Below, piece by piece: positions 1 through 6,898 of a stretch of DNA of 9,279 bases. The stretch spans positions 1 to 9,279 of the forward strand of contig JAGLBU010000039.1 of assembly GCA_023146575.1 (NCBI GenBank). Reading direction: 5' to 3'. The stretch's first letter is position 1. Every line of letters starts with the position of its first letter. Made by a program: the position numbers and the translations under genes. This DNA comes from Methylococcales bacterium (GTDB lineage Bacteria > Pseudomonadota > Gammaproteobacteria > Methylococcales > Methylomonadaceae). Below the pieces are notes generated by a model. It was not told where the DNA came from, did no database searches, and saw only the letters and a list, made by a program, of their open reading frames with translations.

Positions 1-918
1 GATTTAGCCGATATTTCAGGGGGATTTCCAAAATTTCATATTCCAGCGGTGCCGTTAACACTGGAAACCTTACTAATTATTTTACCGTATTCTTGTATAT
101 TTGCCGCTATTGGATTGATTGAATCATTACTCACGTTGCAATTGGTTGATGAAATAACTGAAACCCGTGGAAAAGGCAATAAAGAATGTATTGCTCAAGG
201 AGCTGCCAATATTGTCACAGGTTTTTTTGGTGGGATGGGTGGTTGTGCCATGATCGGACAAAGCATGATTAATATTAATTCTGGCGGCTTGGGTCGATTA
301 TCAGGTATTTCAGCAGCCTTATTTTTATTGAGCTTTATTTTATTTGGCTCGAGCTTAATTGCGATCATTCCTATTGCGGCTTTAGTTGGGGTGATGTTTA
401 TTGTCGTGATTGGGACGTTTGAGTGGTCAAGCCTTCGGATTTTAAAGAAAATCCCTCGATCAGATGCGTTTGTGATTATTTTAGTATCAGGCACAACGGT
501 GGCATATGATTTAGCCATAGCAGTTGTGATAGGGGTGATTGTCTCGGCGTTAGTGTTTGCATGGGAAGCTGCCAAACAAATGAATGCTAAGACCTATACC
601 GATGATAAAAACCAATTAGTTTACGAGCTTCACGGGCCGTTGTTTTTTGGCTCTATTCACAGTTTTAATAAGTTGTTTAATCCACATAATGACCCTGATG
701 AAATTGTGATTGATTTTCGATACACGCATGTGCAAGATCATTCAGGATTGGAAGCGATTGATGCCTTGGCGGTACGCTATTCTAAACAAGGAAAACGCTT
801 ACATTTAGTGCATTTAAGTCCTGAATGTTGTCAATTGTTAAATCAAGCAGGGGATATGGTAGAGGCAAATGTGAGTGAAGATCCGCATTATCATATTGCG
901 ACGGATCGTTTGGCGTAA
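1..918 (+). CDS. SulP family anion permease with STAS domain (5'-truncated by window edge)
   Basis: The frame is open from base 1, so the gene begins outside the window; the GTG at 49 is internal and not the start. About 305 residues are visible. The first part contains the conserved SulP block with [37 protein letters not shown] and SGG-RLSGI, followed by three to four hydrophobic membrane segments. After the membrane part, roughly the last 110 residues form a cytoplasmic STAS domain, with [19 protein letters not shown] as its characteristic strand-loop-helix. SulP proteins are inner-membrane anion transporters or antiporters for sulfate, bicarbonate or dicarboxylates. The substrate cannot be told from this fragment. 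The gene converges on rne, with 46 bp between the stop codons. Confidence 0.9.
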   Translation, partial: DLADISGGFPKFHIPAVPLTLETLLIILPYSCIFAAIGLIESLLTLQLVDEITETRGKGNKECIAQGAANIVTGFFGGMGGCAMIGQSMININSGGLGRLSGISAALFLLSFILFGSSLIAIIPIAALVGVMFIVVIGTFEWSSLRILKKIPRSDAFVIILVSGTTVAYDLAIAVVIGVIVSALVFAWEAAKQMNAKTYTDDKNQLVYELHGPLFFGSIHSFNKLFNPHNDPDEIVIDFRYTHVQDHSGLEAIDALAVRYSKQGKRLHLVHLSPECCQLLNQAGDMVEANVSEDPHYHIATDRLA

Positions 919-930
919 TTAAGGCTATAA

Positions 931-958
931 AAGAGCCATCTTTTTGGGAATGGCTCTT
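931..958. terminator. Hairpin between convergent SulP and rne genes
   Basis: A perfect 9-bp inverted repeat (AAGAGCCAT at 931-939 and ATGGCTCTT at 950-958) encloses a 10-nt loop and lies exactly between the two facing stop codons. Neither strand has a clean U-tract directly after the stem, so it is either a weak bidirectional terminator or a 3'-end-stabilising hairpin. Confidence 0.5.
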
Positions 959-964
959 AGTGGT

Positions 965-3148
965 TTATACTTCTTGTTTTTCAGAAGTCGTTTTTTGGGG
1001 TGCTGTTTTTTCAGGCGTTGGCGCTTTCGCGGTTACATCTACGGTTGAAGAGACAGGTTTATCAACCTTTTTATCCGTATTTTGCGGTTTTTCTACGGCT
1101 GATTTAGCTTCTGAATCATGGTCAATACTAAAATCAATTTTTGGTTTTTTATAATTTGGATTACGTGGCTTTCTACGATTAGGCCCGCGTCTACGATTTT
1201 GATTTGAGGGGCGTTTTTTAGGCTCTTCACTGTTTTGAGGCGCGATATCTTCGGGCGCGACCTCTGTTTTTGTTTTAAGCTCTGTCTCTGGTTGTGTACT
1301 TTCGTTTTTAGCTTTCGGCGAATGGCGTGGGTTATTACGTTGGTTGTGATTATTATTGCGTTTACGAGCGGGGCGATTTTGACGCGGTGCCGTTGCATCG
1401 ATTTCACTCTTATCAGCAGTTTTTACATCTTCTATGGGTGTGCTAACCGTTTTTTTAGGCTCGCTAATAATTTCGTTATCACCAATTAATTTTTGCCAAA
1501 AACGTTGGATTAAGCTTGCTGAGGTTTTTTTGTTTTGAACGGGCGCTGGCATATCGGGTAAAAACTCTTTAATAGCAGCTGGTACGGCTTTATGCGTTTG
1601 TTGTTTTGCAAACTCAGGCAGAACAATTTCTTCCGTTTCAATCTGCAAATAGCTTAGTTTTTCATCCCCCGCTTCTTTATTTTTTAATCGCTCTATAGTG
1701 TAGGCAGGCGTTTCTAAATGTTTGCTTGGTAAAATAACAATACCGACCTTTAAGCGTTTTTCAATTTCCTCAATGGTACTGCGTTTTTCATTTAACAAAA
1801 AGGTTGCCGATTCGATTGGAAGATGAATAATAACCTTTTCCGTGCCTTTTTTCATCGCTTCTTCTTCAATGATTCTTAACACGGAAAGTGCTACTGATTC
1901 GACATTGCGAATCGAGCCTTGACCTTTACAGCGTGGACATGAAAGTTGAGTTGAATCCCCTAAAGACGGGCGGATACGTTGGCGCGACATTTCAAGCAAA
2001 CCAAAGCGAGAAATACGCCCTGTTTGAATGCGTGCGCGGTCAATTTTTAAAGCCTCTTTTAAACGACCTTCAACCGCACGTTGATTTCGATTGGCTAACA
2101 TGTCGATAAAATCAATCACAAATAAGCCGCCTAAATCACGAAGACGTAATTGTCGGGCAATTTCATCGGCAGCTTCTAAATTGGTATTCAACGCGGTTTC
2201 TTCAATATCACTGCCTTTTGTTGCCCGCGCTGAGTTGATGTCAACTGAGGTTAAGGCTTCGGTATGGTCAATAACAATTGCCCCGCCTGATGGCAGTGAC
2301 ACTTCACGTTTATAGGCATTTTCAATTTGAGATTCAATTTGATAACGGTTAAATAAAGGAACGCTATCCTGATACTGCTTAGCACGGGATAAATAATGTG
2401 GCATCACTTGCTTTAAAAAGGTTTTCACCAATTTAAAAGCGCTTTCTTTATCAATTAAAATCTCTTCAACTTCATTACGTAAATGATCACGCAAGGCTCT
2501 AATAATAACGTTGCTTTCTTGAAAAATTAAAAAAGGCGCGGTTTGTTCATTGGCAGAACGTTCAATGGCTTGCCACAGTTGTAATAGATAATCTAAATCC
2601 CATTGCAGTTCTTCGGCACTTTTACCACAGCCAGCAGTACGAATAATCATACCCATCTCTTCAGGGATTTCTAAAGAGCTTATAATTTCACGCAATTCAT
2701 TACGGGTTTCGCCTTCAATACGCCGCGAAATCCCTTCTGTTTTAGGATTATTTGGCATTAAGACCAAATAGGTTCCTGCAAGGCTAATATAAGTGGTTAA
2801 CGCCGCGCCCTTATTACCACGTTCTTCTTTTTCAATTTGAACGACAACTTCCTGTCCTTCTTTGAGGTTATCTTTAATATTGGCGCGATTACTTTTACCC
2901 GTTTTAGGATCGGTTCGGTAAATTGGAATAATTTCTTTAAACGGTAAAAAACCGTGTTTTTCTGCCCCGTAATTAATAAAAGCCGCTTCAAGGCTTGGCT
3001 CAACACGAGTAATAATACCCTTGTAAACGTTCGATTTTTTTTGTTCTTTTGAAGGGATTTCGATGTCAAAATCATAAAGTTTTTGACCATCTACCAAAGC
3101 TACACGCAGTTCTTCAGGCTGGGTGGCGTTGATAAGCATTCTTTTCAT
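965..3148 (-). CDS. rne: Ribonuclease E, short C-terminal half
   Basis: This essential endoribonuclease handles mRNA turnover and the processing of rRNA, tRNA and sRNA. The 727-residue protein opens with [21 protein letters not shown] as in E. coli RNase E, unlike RNase G. An S1 domain covers about 36-120. The 5'-monophosphate sensor residues R170 and T171 are present, as are the catalytic Mg-binding D303 (TSVDINS) and D346 (VIDFIDM). The zinc-link cysteines C404 and C407 (CPRCKGQG) sit at their E. coli positions. The C-terminal part is disordered and much shorter than in E. coli (1061 aa). It has a likely amphipathic membrane-anchor helix at about 543-556 ([12 protein letters not shown]) and two Arg/Lys/Asn-rich stretches near 590-612 and 643-670 that look like RNA-binding arginine-rich regions. 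No clear enolase- or PNPase-binding microdomain was recognised. AAGGA lies 7 nt before the ATG and supports this start. Confidence 0.97.
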   Translation of the reverse strand: MKRMLINATQPEELRVALVDGQKLYDFDIEIPSKEQKKSNVYKGIITRVEPSLEAAFINYGAEKHGFLPFKEIIPIYRTDPKTGKSNRANIKDNLKEGQEVVVQIEKEERGNKGAALTTYISLAGTYLVLMPNNPKTEGISRRIEGETRNELREIISSLEIPEEMGMIIRTAGCGKSAEELQWDLDYLLQLWQAIERSANEQTAPFLIFQESNVIIRALRDHLRNEVEEILIDKESAFKLVKTFLKQVMPHYLSRAKQYQDSVPLFNRYQIESQIENAYKREVSLPSGGAIVIDHTEALTSVDINSARATKGSDIEETALNTNLEAADEIARQLRLRDLGGLFVIDFIDMLANRNQRAVEGRLKEALKIDRARIQTGRISRFGLLEMSRQRIRPSLGDSTQLSCPRCKGQGSIRNVESVALSVLRIIEEEAMKKGTEKVIIHLPIESATFLLNEKRSTIEEIEKRLKVGIVILPSKHLETPAYTIERLKNKEAGDEKLSYLQIETEEIVLPEFAKQQTHKAVPAAIKEFLPDMPAPVQNKKTSASLIQRFWQKLIGDNEIISEPKKTVSTPIEDVKTADKSEIDATAPRQNRPARKRNNNHNQRNNPRHSPKAKNESTQPETELKTKTEVAPEDIAPQNSEEPKKRPSNQNRRRGPNRRKPRNPNYKKPKIDFSIDHDSEAKSAVEKPQNTDKKVDKPVSSTVDVTAKAPTPEKTAPQKTTSEKQEV

Positions 3149-3615
3149 TATATGTCCTTGGTAATGTGTTACTCCGTTTTAAGGTTTATTGATGGATTCG
3201 TATCCATAAAGGGTCATCAGCTAAAAGTGTTCTCAATCTGGGGCTATTTGGATTAACGCACAAAGAGCCGATAAAAATTGTTTTTTATTCATTGAGTTTT
3301 CTAAAGTTAAAGGGTTTTAAGGGATTTTAAGCACCTAAAAAGGATGAATTACCTTAAAAAAGGGAAGTTGTCCCACCTTAAAAACAGTTTTGACTTACAG
3401 GTCTTGCTACCTTTCATCCGTTTTATAGAAAAAATAAAACGAGGGCTGCCTGTGATAACTGATTGTTAGTATTGCCAAATAAACGCTATCCCAAACGGAG
3501 AAGCTTCACTCATCATGGGTTGAGTGATAAAACCCGATTAATTCGTATAAATTTTCGTTAAACAGCTGATTCTAATTTTGTGTAAAATTTTTTGAGTTTA
3601 TTTAAAGAAAAACTC
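3149..3615 (-). promoter_or_regulatory. Long structured 5' leader of rne
   Basis: This is most of a 524-bp gene-free stretch between rne and the upstream protease gene. Read on the minus strand from the proposed promoter, the leader would be about 460 nt. Visible inverted repeats are: 3594-3615 (6 bp, at the predicted 5' end); 3506-3527 (TCACTCA/TGAGTGA, 8-nt loop); 3419-3441 (CGTTTTAT/ATAAAACG, U-rich 7-nt loop), enclosed by an outer ACAGG/CCTGT pair at 3397-3453; and 3192-3207 (ATGGAT/ATCCAT, 4-nt loop) about 45 nt before the start codon. E. coli rne has a long leader whose hairpins are cut by RNase E itself and give autoregulation (Rfam rne5). A similar role here is inferred from position and structure only. 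Confidence 0.6.
3309..3384. repeat. Short degenerate direct repeats in the rne leader
   Basis: On the plus strand ACCTTAAAAA occurs at 3351-3360 and 3375-3384, with a shortened copy ACCTAAAAA at 3333-3341. Next to them AGGGTTTTAA and AGGGATTTTAA lie in tandem at 3311-3330. In the transcript (minus strand) these become U-rich tracts each followed by AAGGU. They could be RNase E or Hfq/CsrA-type contact sites, or simply low-complexity AT-rich sequence. Confidence 0.4.
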
Positions 3616-3619
3616 GTCT

Positions 3620-3648
3620 AATATAACAATCTTATGGGTTAGTATCAA
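3620..3648 (-). promoter_or_regulatory. Predicted sigma70 promoter of rne
   Basis: On the minus strand TTGATA (plus positions 3643-3648) is separated by exactly 17 bp from TATATT (3620-3625). Both hexamers match consensus at 5 of 6 positions. The predicted start near 3613 gives a leader of about 460 nt. The promoter lies 24 bp past the stop of the protease gene. Confidence 0.6.
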
Positions 3649-3672
3649 TTTAAAGCCGCAGATTATTAGGGA

Positions 3673-4572
3673 TTAAGCGTTTTTGGTGACGGTATAAGGT
3701 GGGCAGGTATAGCGGTAGAATAGATAGAGTCCCATTAATAATACCATCCAGACACTCACTAAAGAGCCCACTACACCGTCATAATCGCTGACCAAATATA
3801 AATATTCGGAGTCATAATTAGTATTTAAGCCGTCTTTGCTCATTTTTATCAGCCAAACCCAGCCCGTGTGATACCCAATGCATAGCCCTAGACTATTTTT
3901 TATTTGCACTCGAATCATGGCTAAAAAAAGTCCGACCATAAACAAAGCGATGAACGCGGATAAAATTTCTGGATTGATTAAATTGGCAAATGCTTGGGCG
4001 AGTAATTCGAAGCTAGTACTGAATTCAATTTCGTTATAAGGAACAGCGGTTTTATTTTTTAAAAAATGCAAACCAGCATAATAACTGGCACTTAAAAATA
4101 CAGCTAAAGCAACCCCTATTTTTTTTCGTAGTCCCGTTATTAAAATTCCGCGAAACAAAGGCTCTTCTATAAACGAAATAAGTAACGCGAGTAGTAAGCT
4201 AATCAAGAGACGCTCAAGAAAATAGCCTGTTGCCCACTGTTTTGTTTCATCAATAATATGAACCTCTAAACCATAAAGAATCACTAAAATTGGCAATAAT
4301 GTCAACAGTCCTAAGCCAAGCCCTAAGCCTAGTTGTTTAAAAAAAATAGCTTTGCGAGCAAAACCTAAATCCGTCCAAGATAATTTTAAATAAGCCCGCA
4401 ATGGAAATAGACAGACTAGGACTAACAGCAGTTGTGTACCTTTACTAATAAATTTATGCAACGGTAAAATATCGCCTGTGAGTTGTAATATAAAATAACT
4501 CAGGATACAGGCAATCAGCGCTAAAGCCGTTAAGATCGCAAGAGGAATCAAACCATAAAACAGATATTTCAT
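3673..4572 (-). CDS. CPBP family (Rce1/CAAX-type) intramembrane metalloprotease
   Basis: This 299-residue, very hydrophobic protein has about seven to eight membrane segments. It carries the CPBP signature: motif 1 is EEPLFR (E136, E137, R141) inside a membrane helix; motif 2 is YAGLH (Y165, H169), with Tyr where the family usually has Phe in FxxxH; and motif 3 is a conserved His in GYHTGW (H235). These Glu and His residues form the catalytic site in Rce1-type glutamate intramembrane proteases. In bacteria, family members act in peptide maturation, bacteriocin immunity or unknown roles. It is the last gene of a three-gene operon, starting 7 nt after the membrane methyltransferase gene. No strong Shine-Dalgarno is seen before its ATG, so translational coupling is likely. 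No terminator is visible after it. The substrate is unknown. Confidence 0.88.
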   Translation of the reverse strand: MKYLFYGLIPLAILTALALIACILSYFILQLTGDILPLHKFISKGTQLLLVLVCLFPLRAYLKLSWTDLGFARKAIFFKQLGLGLGLGLLTLLPILVILYGLEVHIIDETKQWATGYFLERLLISLLLALLISFIEEPLFRGILITGLRKKIGVALAVFLSASYYAGLHFLKNKTAVPYNEIEFSTSFELLAQAFANLINPEILSAFIALFMVGLFLAMIRVQIKNSLGLCIGYHTGWVWLIKMSKDGLNTNYDSEYLYLVSDYDGVVGSLVSVWMVLLMGLYLFYRYTCPPYTVTKNA

Positions 4573-4579
4573 AAAACGA

Positions 4580-5290
4580 TTATAAGCCTTGTAATTTATT
4601 AGACTTTTTAAGGTGGCGAATGCCTAGGTAGAATGCGGTTAATAAAGGAATGAAAACTATTAATAATTGTGTGCGTAGTTGATTATTATCAGCGGTAAAT
4701 TCAGGGTATTTAAACAGTAAAATTAATAAAATTCCCAACAGCCACACATAAACGGAGGAGTTTTCTTTCACTAAGGGGCGTTGCCAGCGAAAGTGCATTT
4801 GACTAAAGGTGTCACTTAAACCTGAAATATTCGGAATCCAACGATGGGTGCGTTGACAATAGGCTTCAAATTCTCCCTTAAATTTTCCGCGTAAAAAATG
4901 TTCTTCAGCCAAGACAATCGCTTGGTAAATAAATAAAAAGGCTGGGATGAAAAGCCCAACATAGAGCAAAGAATTGGAGAGAATGCCAATCCCTGCTAAT
5001 TTTAAAATATTACCAATATAAAGTGGATTACGGCAATGGTTAAAAATTCCCCCCGTCACTAAATGCGAGGCATACACTTTTTTATCTTTACCACCGCGTT
5101 CGATATAGTCTAAGCCTACGGTTGCCCAGCGAATGCTTTGCCCTAAAATGGTGATAAATAAACCTATAACTAACGTTAGATAATGTTGCTCTATACTGAC
5201 AATTTCGGTGGACGGAATAAAAAGCGCTAAATATAATGGAATAAAGACCCAATTGCGATATTTAAAAAAAAAGCTCCCAATTTCAATCAT
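4580..5290 (-). CDS. ICMT/PEMT-like integral-membrane methyltransferase
   Basis: This 236-residue protein has membrane helices at about 12-27, 37-55, 95-125, 180-194 and 208-224. The C-terminal SAM-binding signature of the isoprenylcysteine carboxyl methyltransferase / phospholipid methyltransferase superfamily is clear: GGIFNHCRNPLYIGN at 80-94, then the EEHFLRGKFKGEFEAYCQR segment at 129-147 with its Glu pair. The last two helices lie beyond the usual core. ICMT-type enzymes methylate a C-terminal prenylcysteine, while bacterial relatives methylate phospholipids or have no known substrate. The start codon directly follows the stop of the CmoA-like gene with no gap. AAGGGTG, 5 nt before the ATG and inside the upstream gene, is a strong ribosome binding site. 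The methylated substrate cannot be inferred from sequence. Confidence 0.83.
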   Translation of the reverse strand: MIEIGSFFFKYRNWVFIPLYLALFIPSTEIVSIEQHYLTLVIGLFITILGQSIRWATVGLDYIERGGKDKKVYASHLVTGGIFNHCRNPLYIGNILKLAGIGILSNSLLYVGLFIPAFLFIYQAIVLAEEHFLRGKFKGEFEAYCQRTHRWIPNISGLSDTFSQMHFRWQRPLVKENSSVYVWLLGILLILLFKYPEFTADNNQLRTQLLIVFIPLLTAFYLGIRHLKKSNKLQGL

Positions 5291-6040
5291 TTATACACCC
5301 TTGACTGCAATCAGTCCTGAGAAGTTGTACCATTTAAAAAAGACTTCACAATGATCAAAACCCGTTTTTTCTAACAACGTCATATTTTCACTCAGTTTAT
5401 AGGGAATTAAAATATTTTCTAAGGCTTCGCGTTTTTGAGAAATTTCCATTTCACTGTATTGATTTCGGCGTTTGTGATTATAATAATATTTAATAAAGTC
5501 TCGGTTTGAGGTCGCATCTTCCGCTAAAATTTTTTCAATTAAAATCAATGCACCCCCCTTATTAAGCCCCTTATAAATATTGTTTAATAAACGTTCACGG
5601 TAGATAGGGCGCACGAATTGCAAGGTTAAGCATAAAATCACCACCGAGGCATTGGATATATCAACCGCTTTATTTAAATCAACCGTACGCAATTCAAATG
5701 GACGTTTAAATTTAGCCTTCGTTAATTTTTTTCGACATTTCTCCAACATTTTAGGGGAATCATCTAAACCAATAAAACGGATACTTTTATCCACCGCCGT
5801 ATTTATGCCGATTAAAGTAGTCCCCGTCGCACATCCTAAGTCATAAACATCGGTACCTATTTTGGCATAATCAGCGGCTTGTTCGGCCATCATGCGTTGC
5901 ATTTCACCATAAAAAGGCACCGATCGATTGACCATATCGTCAAAAACATTGGCAACCGTTGAATCAAATTTAAAATCTTCGGTTTTTAAAATTTTTCCAT
6001 CAAAGACTTTATCTTTATGGGATTTGTTAAACTCACTCAT
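5291..6040 (-). CDS. CmoA-like class I SAM enzyme (carboxy-SAM synthase family)
   Basis: The 249-residue protein aligns along its whole length with CmoA, which makes carboxy-S-adenosylmethionine from SAM and prephenate for the tRNA wobble modification cmo5U34. Visible landmarks are FDDMVNRSVPFY (about 33-44), the SAM-binding loop VYDLGCATG (65-73), the acidic GLDDSP (91-96), LTLQFVRP (138-145), KGGALILIEK (161-170) and YSEMEISQKREALEN (195-209). The Arg in QKRE (R204) corresponds to E. coli R199, which contacts the ligand. By comparison from memory, Asn132 of E. coli CmoA is replaced by Cys137. No cmoB lies nearby; instead the gene leads an operon with a membrane methyltransferase and a CPBP protease. 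It may be a true CmoA or a paralogue with another substrate. No Shine-Dalgarno precedes the ATG; the start was chosen from family length. Confidence 0.8.
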   Translation of the reverse strand: MSEFNKSHKDKVFDGKILKTEDFKFDSTVANVFDDMVNRSVPFYGEMQRMMAEQAADYAKIGTDVYDLGCATGTTLIGINTAVDKSIRFIGLDDSPKMLEKCRKKLTKAKFKRPFELRTVDLNKAVDISNASVVILCLTLQFVRPIYRERLLNNIYKGLNKGGALILIEKILAEDATSNRDFIKYYYNHKRRNQYSEMEISQKREALENILIPYKLSENMTLLEKTGFDHCEVFFKWYNFSGLIAVKGV

Positions 6041-6097
6041 ATTTAAAAATAAATATCACTATAAAAGTAAAGGAAAATTAAAGAAAGGGCAGGGTAG

Positions 6098-6119
6098 TTG
6101 ATTTTTATTTTTAAATCAA
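6098..6119. repeat. AT-rich inverted repeat upstream of the CmoA-like operon
   Basis: TTGATTT (6098-6104) and AAATCAA (6113-6119) form a perfect 7-bp inverted repeat with an 8-nt spacer, about 58 bp before the CmoA-like start codon. It could be an operator or activator site, since a possible minus-strand -10 (TATAGT, 6058-6063) lies nearer the gene. In AT-rich sequence a chance match is quite possible. Confidence 0.3.
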
Positions 6120-6154
6120 GGTCTTAAATTTTAAAAAAAAGGGAGGGAGAGAGG

Positions 6155-6185
6155 ACTCGGAAGTATTGAACGCTTCCGAGTTTTT
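6155..6185 (+). terminator. Intrinsic-terminator-like hairpin, T-tract on the plus strand
   Basis: ACTCGGAAG (6155-6163) pairs perfectly with CTTCCGAGT (6173-6181) over a 9-nt loop, and on the plus strand the stem runs straight into TTTTT (6181-6185). The gene it should serve, the lipoprotein ending at 6207, lies on the minus strand. On that strand the hairpin is followed by a C/T-rich stretch and reaches a T8 run only 14 nt later. It may act as an imperfect terminator for the lipoprotein and a good one for any plus-strand transcript. Confidence 0.6.
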
Positions 6186-6206
6186 GTTATAATTTTTAAA
6201 GTAAAA

Positions 6207-6809
6207 TTATTTTAATTTGATAGATTTCATAATATTGTCTAGCTGGGGCTGGCAAGCGTCAAATTTTTCAGTGTTTGCTGAAGCATTAAAATTGTAATAA
6301 TTATTTTTTGCATCATAGGCTTGATAAATAATTCGTTTAAACGCACCCGCTTCGCCTTTTTCTCGAACTTGCCAGCCAAGTGTGGTTTTAGTGTTACGTT
6401 TTTTAGCCGAAATATATTTTCCTGTCGAAATCTGTTCTTTGGATTTTTTCAAAGAGGCTCTTACTGACGCTTTAGCTGGAAAGCTTTTTCCCATTGGGTT
6501 GATATGAAATTTAAAGCTACAACCGTCATTGATTGGAATTCTTGAAAAAAGCACCAATTTTGATTCAGGGTCGCCACTCAATTTGTCCCAGCCCGCAGGA
6601 ATCGTAAATGAAAAACCATAGGTTTTATTGGTATAGGTAACCGCTTCCGCCGACCCTGTTTTAGTAGCTCCTGCGGCAGTATTAACTGCACCCCCTGTTG
6701 CAGCAGAGCTAACAGCGTTTAATGCGCCCGTAGCACTGGTTGGAATACAGGCTGTAGTAAGAAGTGTTAAGCTTGCGGTGGCAAGGATTGCGATAAATTT
6801 GTTGTTCAT
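6207..6809 (-). CDS. Putative lipoprotein with PsbP-like domain, function unknown
   Basis: The 200-residue protein begins with a lipoprotein signal peptide: two Asn and a Lys, a hydrophobic core, then the lipobox LTTAC with the lipidated cysteine at C21. The +2 residue is Ile, not Asp, which predicts Lol-dependent sorting to the outer membrane. Residues 22-58 are a low-complexity Ala/Gly/Thr/Ser linker. The remainder starts with TYTNKTYGFSFTIPAGWDKL and ends with a helix-like DACQPQLDNIMKSIKLK. This YGFSF-IPxGW opening resembles PsbP/MOG1-fold domains found in many bacterial lipoproteins. Two cysteines in the mature domain (C97, C186) could form a disulfide in the periplasm. It appears monocistronic with its own promoter. 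No specific function is claimed, and the fold assignment is tentative. Confidence 0.75.
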   Translation of the reverse strand: MNNKFIAILATASLTLLTTACIPTSATGALNAVSSAATGGAVNTAAGATKTGSAEAVTYTNKTYGFSFTIPAGWDKLSGDPESKLVLFSRIPINDGCSFKFHINPMGKSFPAKASVRASLKKSKEQISTGKYISAKKRNTKTTLGWQVREKGEAGAFKRIIYQAYDAKNNYYNFNASANTEKFDACQPQLDNIMKSIKLK

Positions 6810-6869
6810 AGTAAAAATTTAATAGGGTAAAAAGATTAAGCAGTGTCAAGGTTATGGGGCTTTATTGTC

Positions 6870-6897
6870 AATATAAAACTTTAATTTATGCGATCAA
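6870..6897 (-). promoter_or_regulatory. Possible promoter of the lipoprotein gene
   Basis: On the minus strand TTGATC (plus 6892-6897) lies 16 bp from TATATT (6870-6875), matching consensus at 4 of 6 and 5 of 6 positions. The start would be near 6863, giving a leader of about 54 nt. A TTGACA further downstream (6841-6875 region) lacks a well-placed -10 and was not preferred. Confidence 0.4.
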
Positions 6898-6898
6898 A

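Noticed and set aside
195..575. 126-residue minus-strand open frame opposite the SulP gene
   Set aside because: It lies fully inside the well-conserved SulP coding frame, has low-complexity composition and matches no family; it is a shadow frame.
960..1489. Several 64-104-residue frames on both strands over the rne tail
   Set aside because: All overlap the disordered, repetitive tail of RNase E, whose frame continues unbroken from the conserved catalytic core.
3356..3374. GGGA/TCCC mini-hairpin followed by T6 on the minus strand in the rne leader, resembling an attenuator
   Set aside because: The stem is only 4 bp; it is too weak to call a terminator without transcript data.
6041..6154. Possible plus-strand small RNA ending at the hairpin at 6155-6185
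   Set aside because: No convincing plus-strand promoter was found upstream, so no RNA gene is annotated; the hairpin itself is reported as a finding.
6189..6210. All-AT inverted repeat ATAATTTT/AAAATTAT over the lipoprotein stop codon
   Set aside because: It contains no G or C pairs and is expected by chance in such AT-rich sequence.
6841..6875. Two TTGACA hexamers upstream of the lipoprotein gene
   Set aside because: Neither has a -10 box at 16-18 bp; the only candidate, TATTAA at 19 bp, would leave almost no leader before the ATG.
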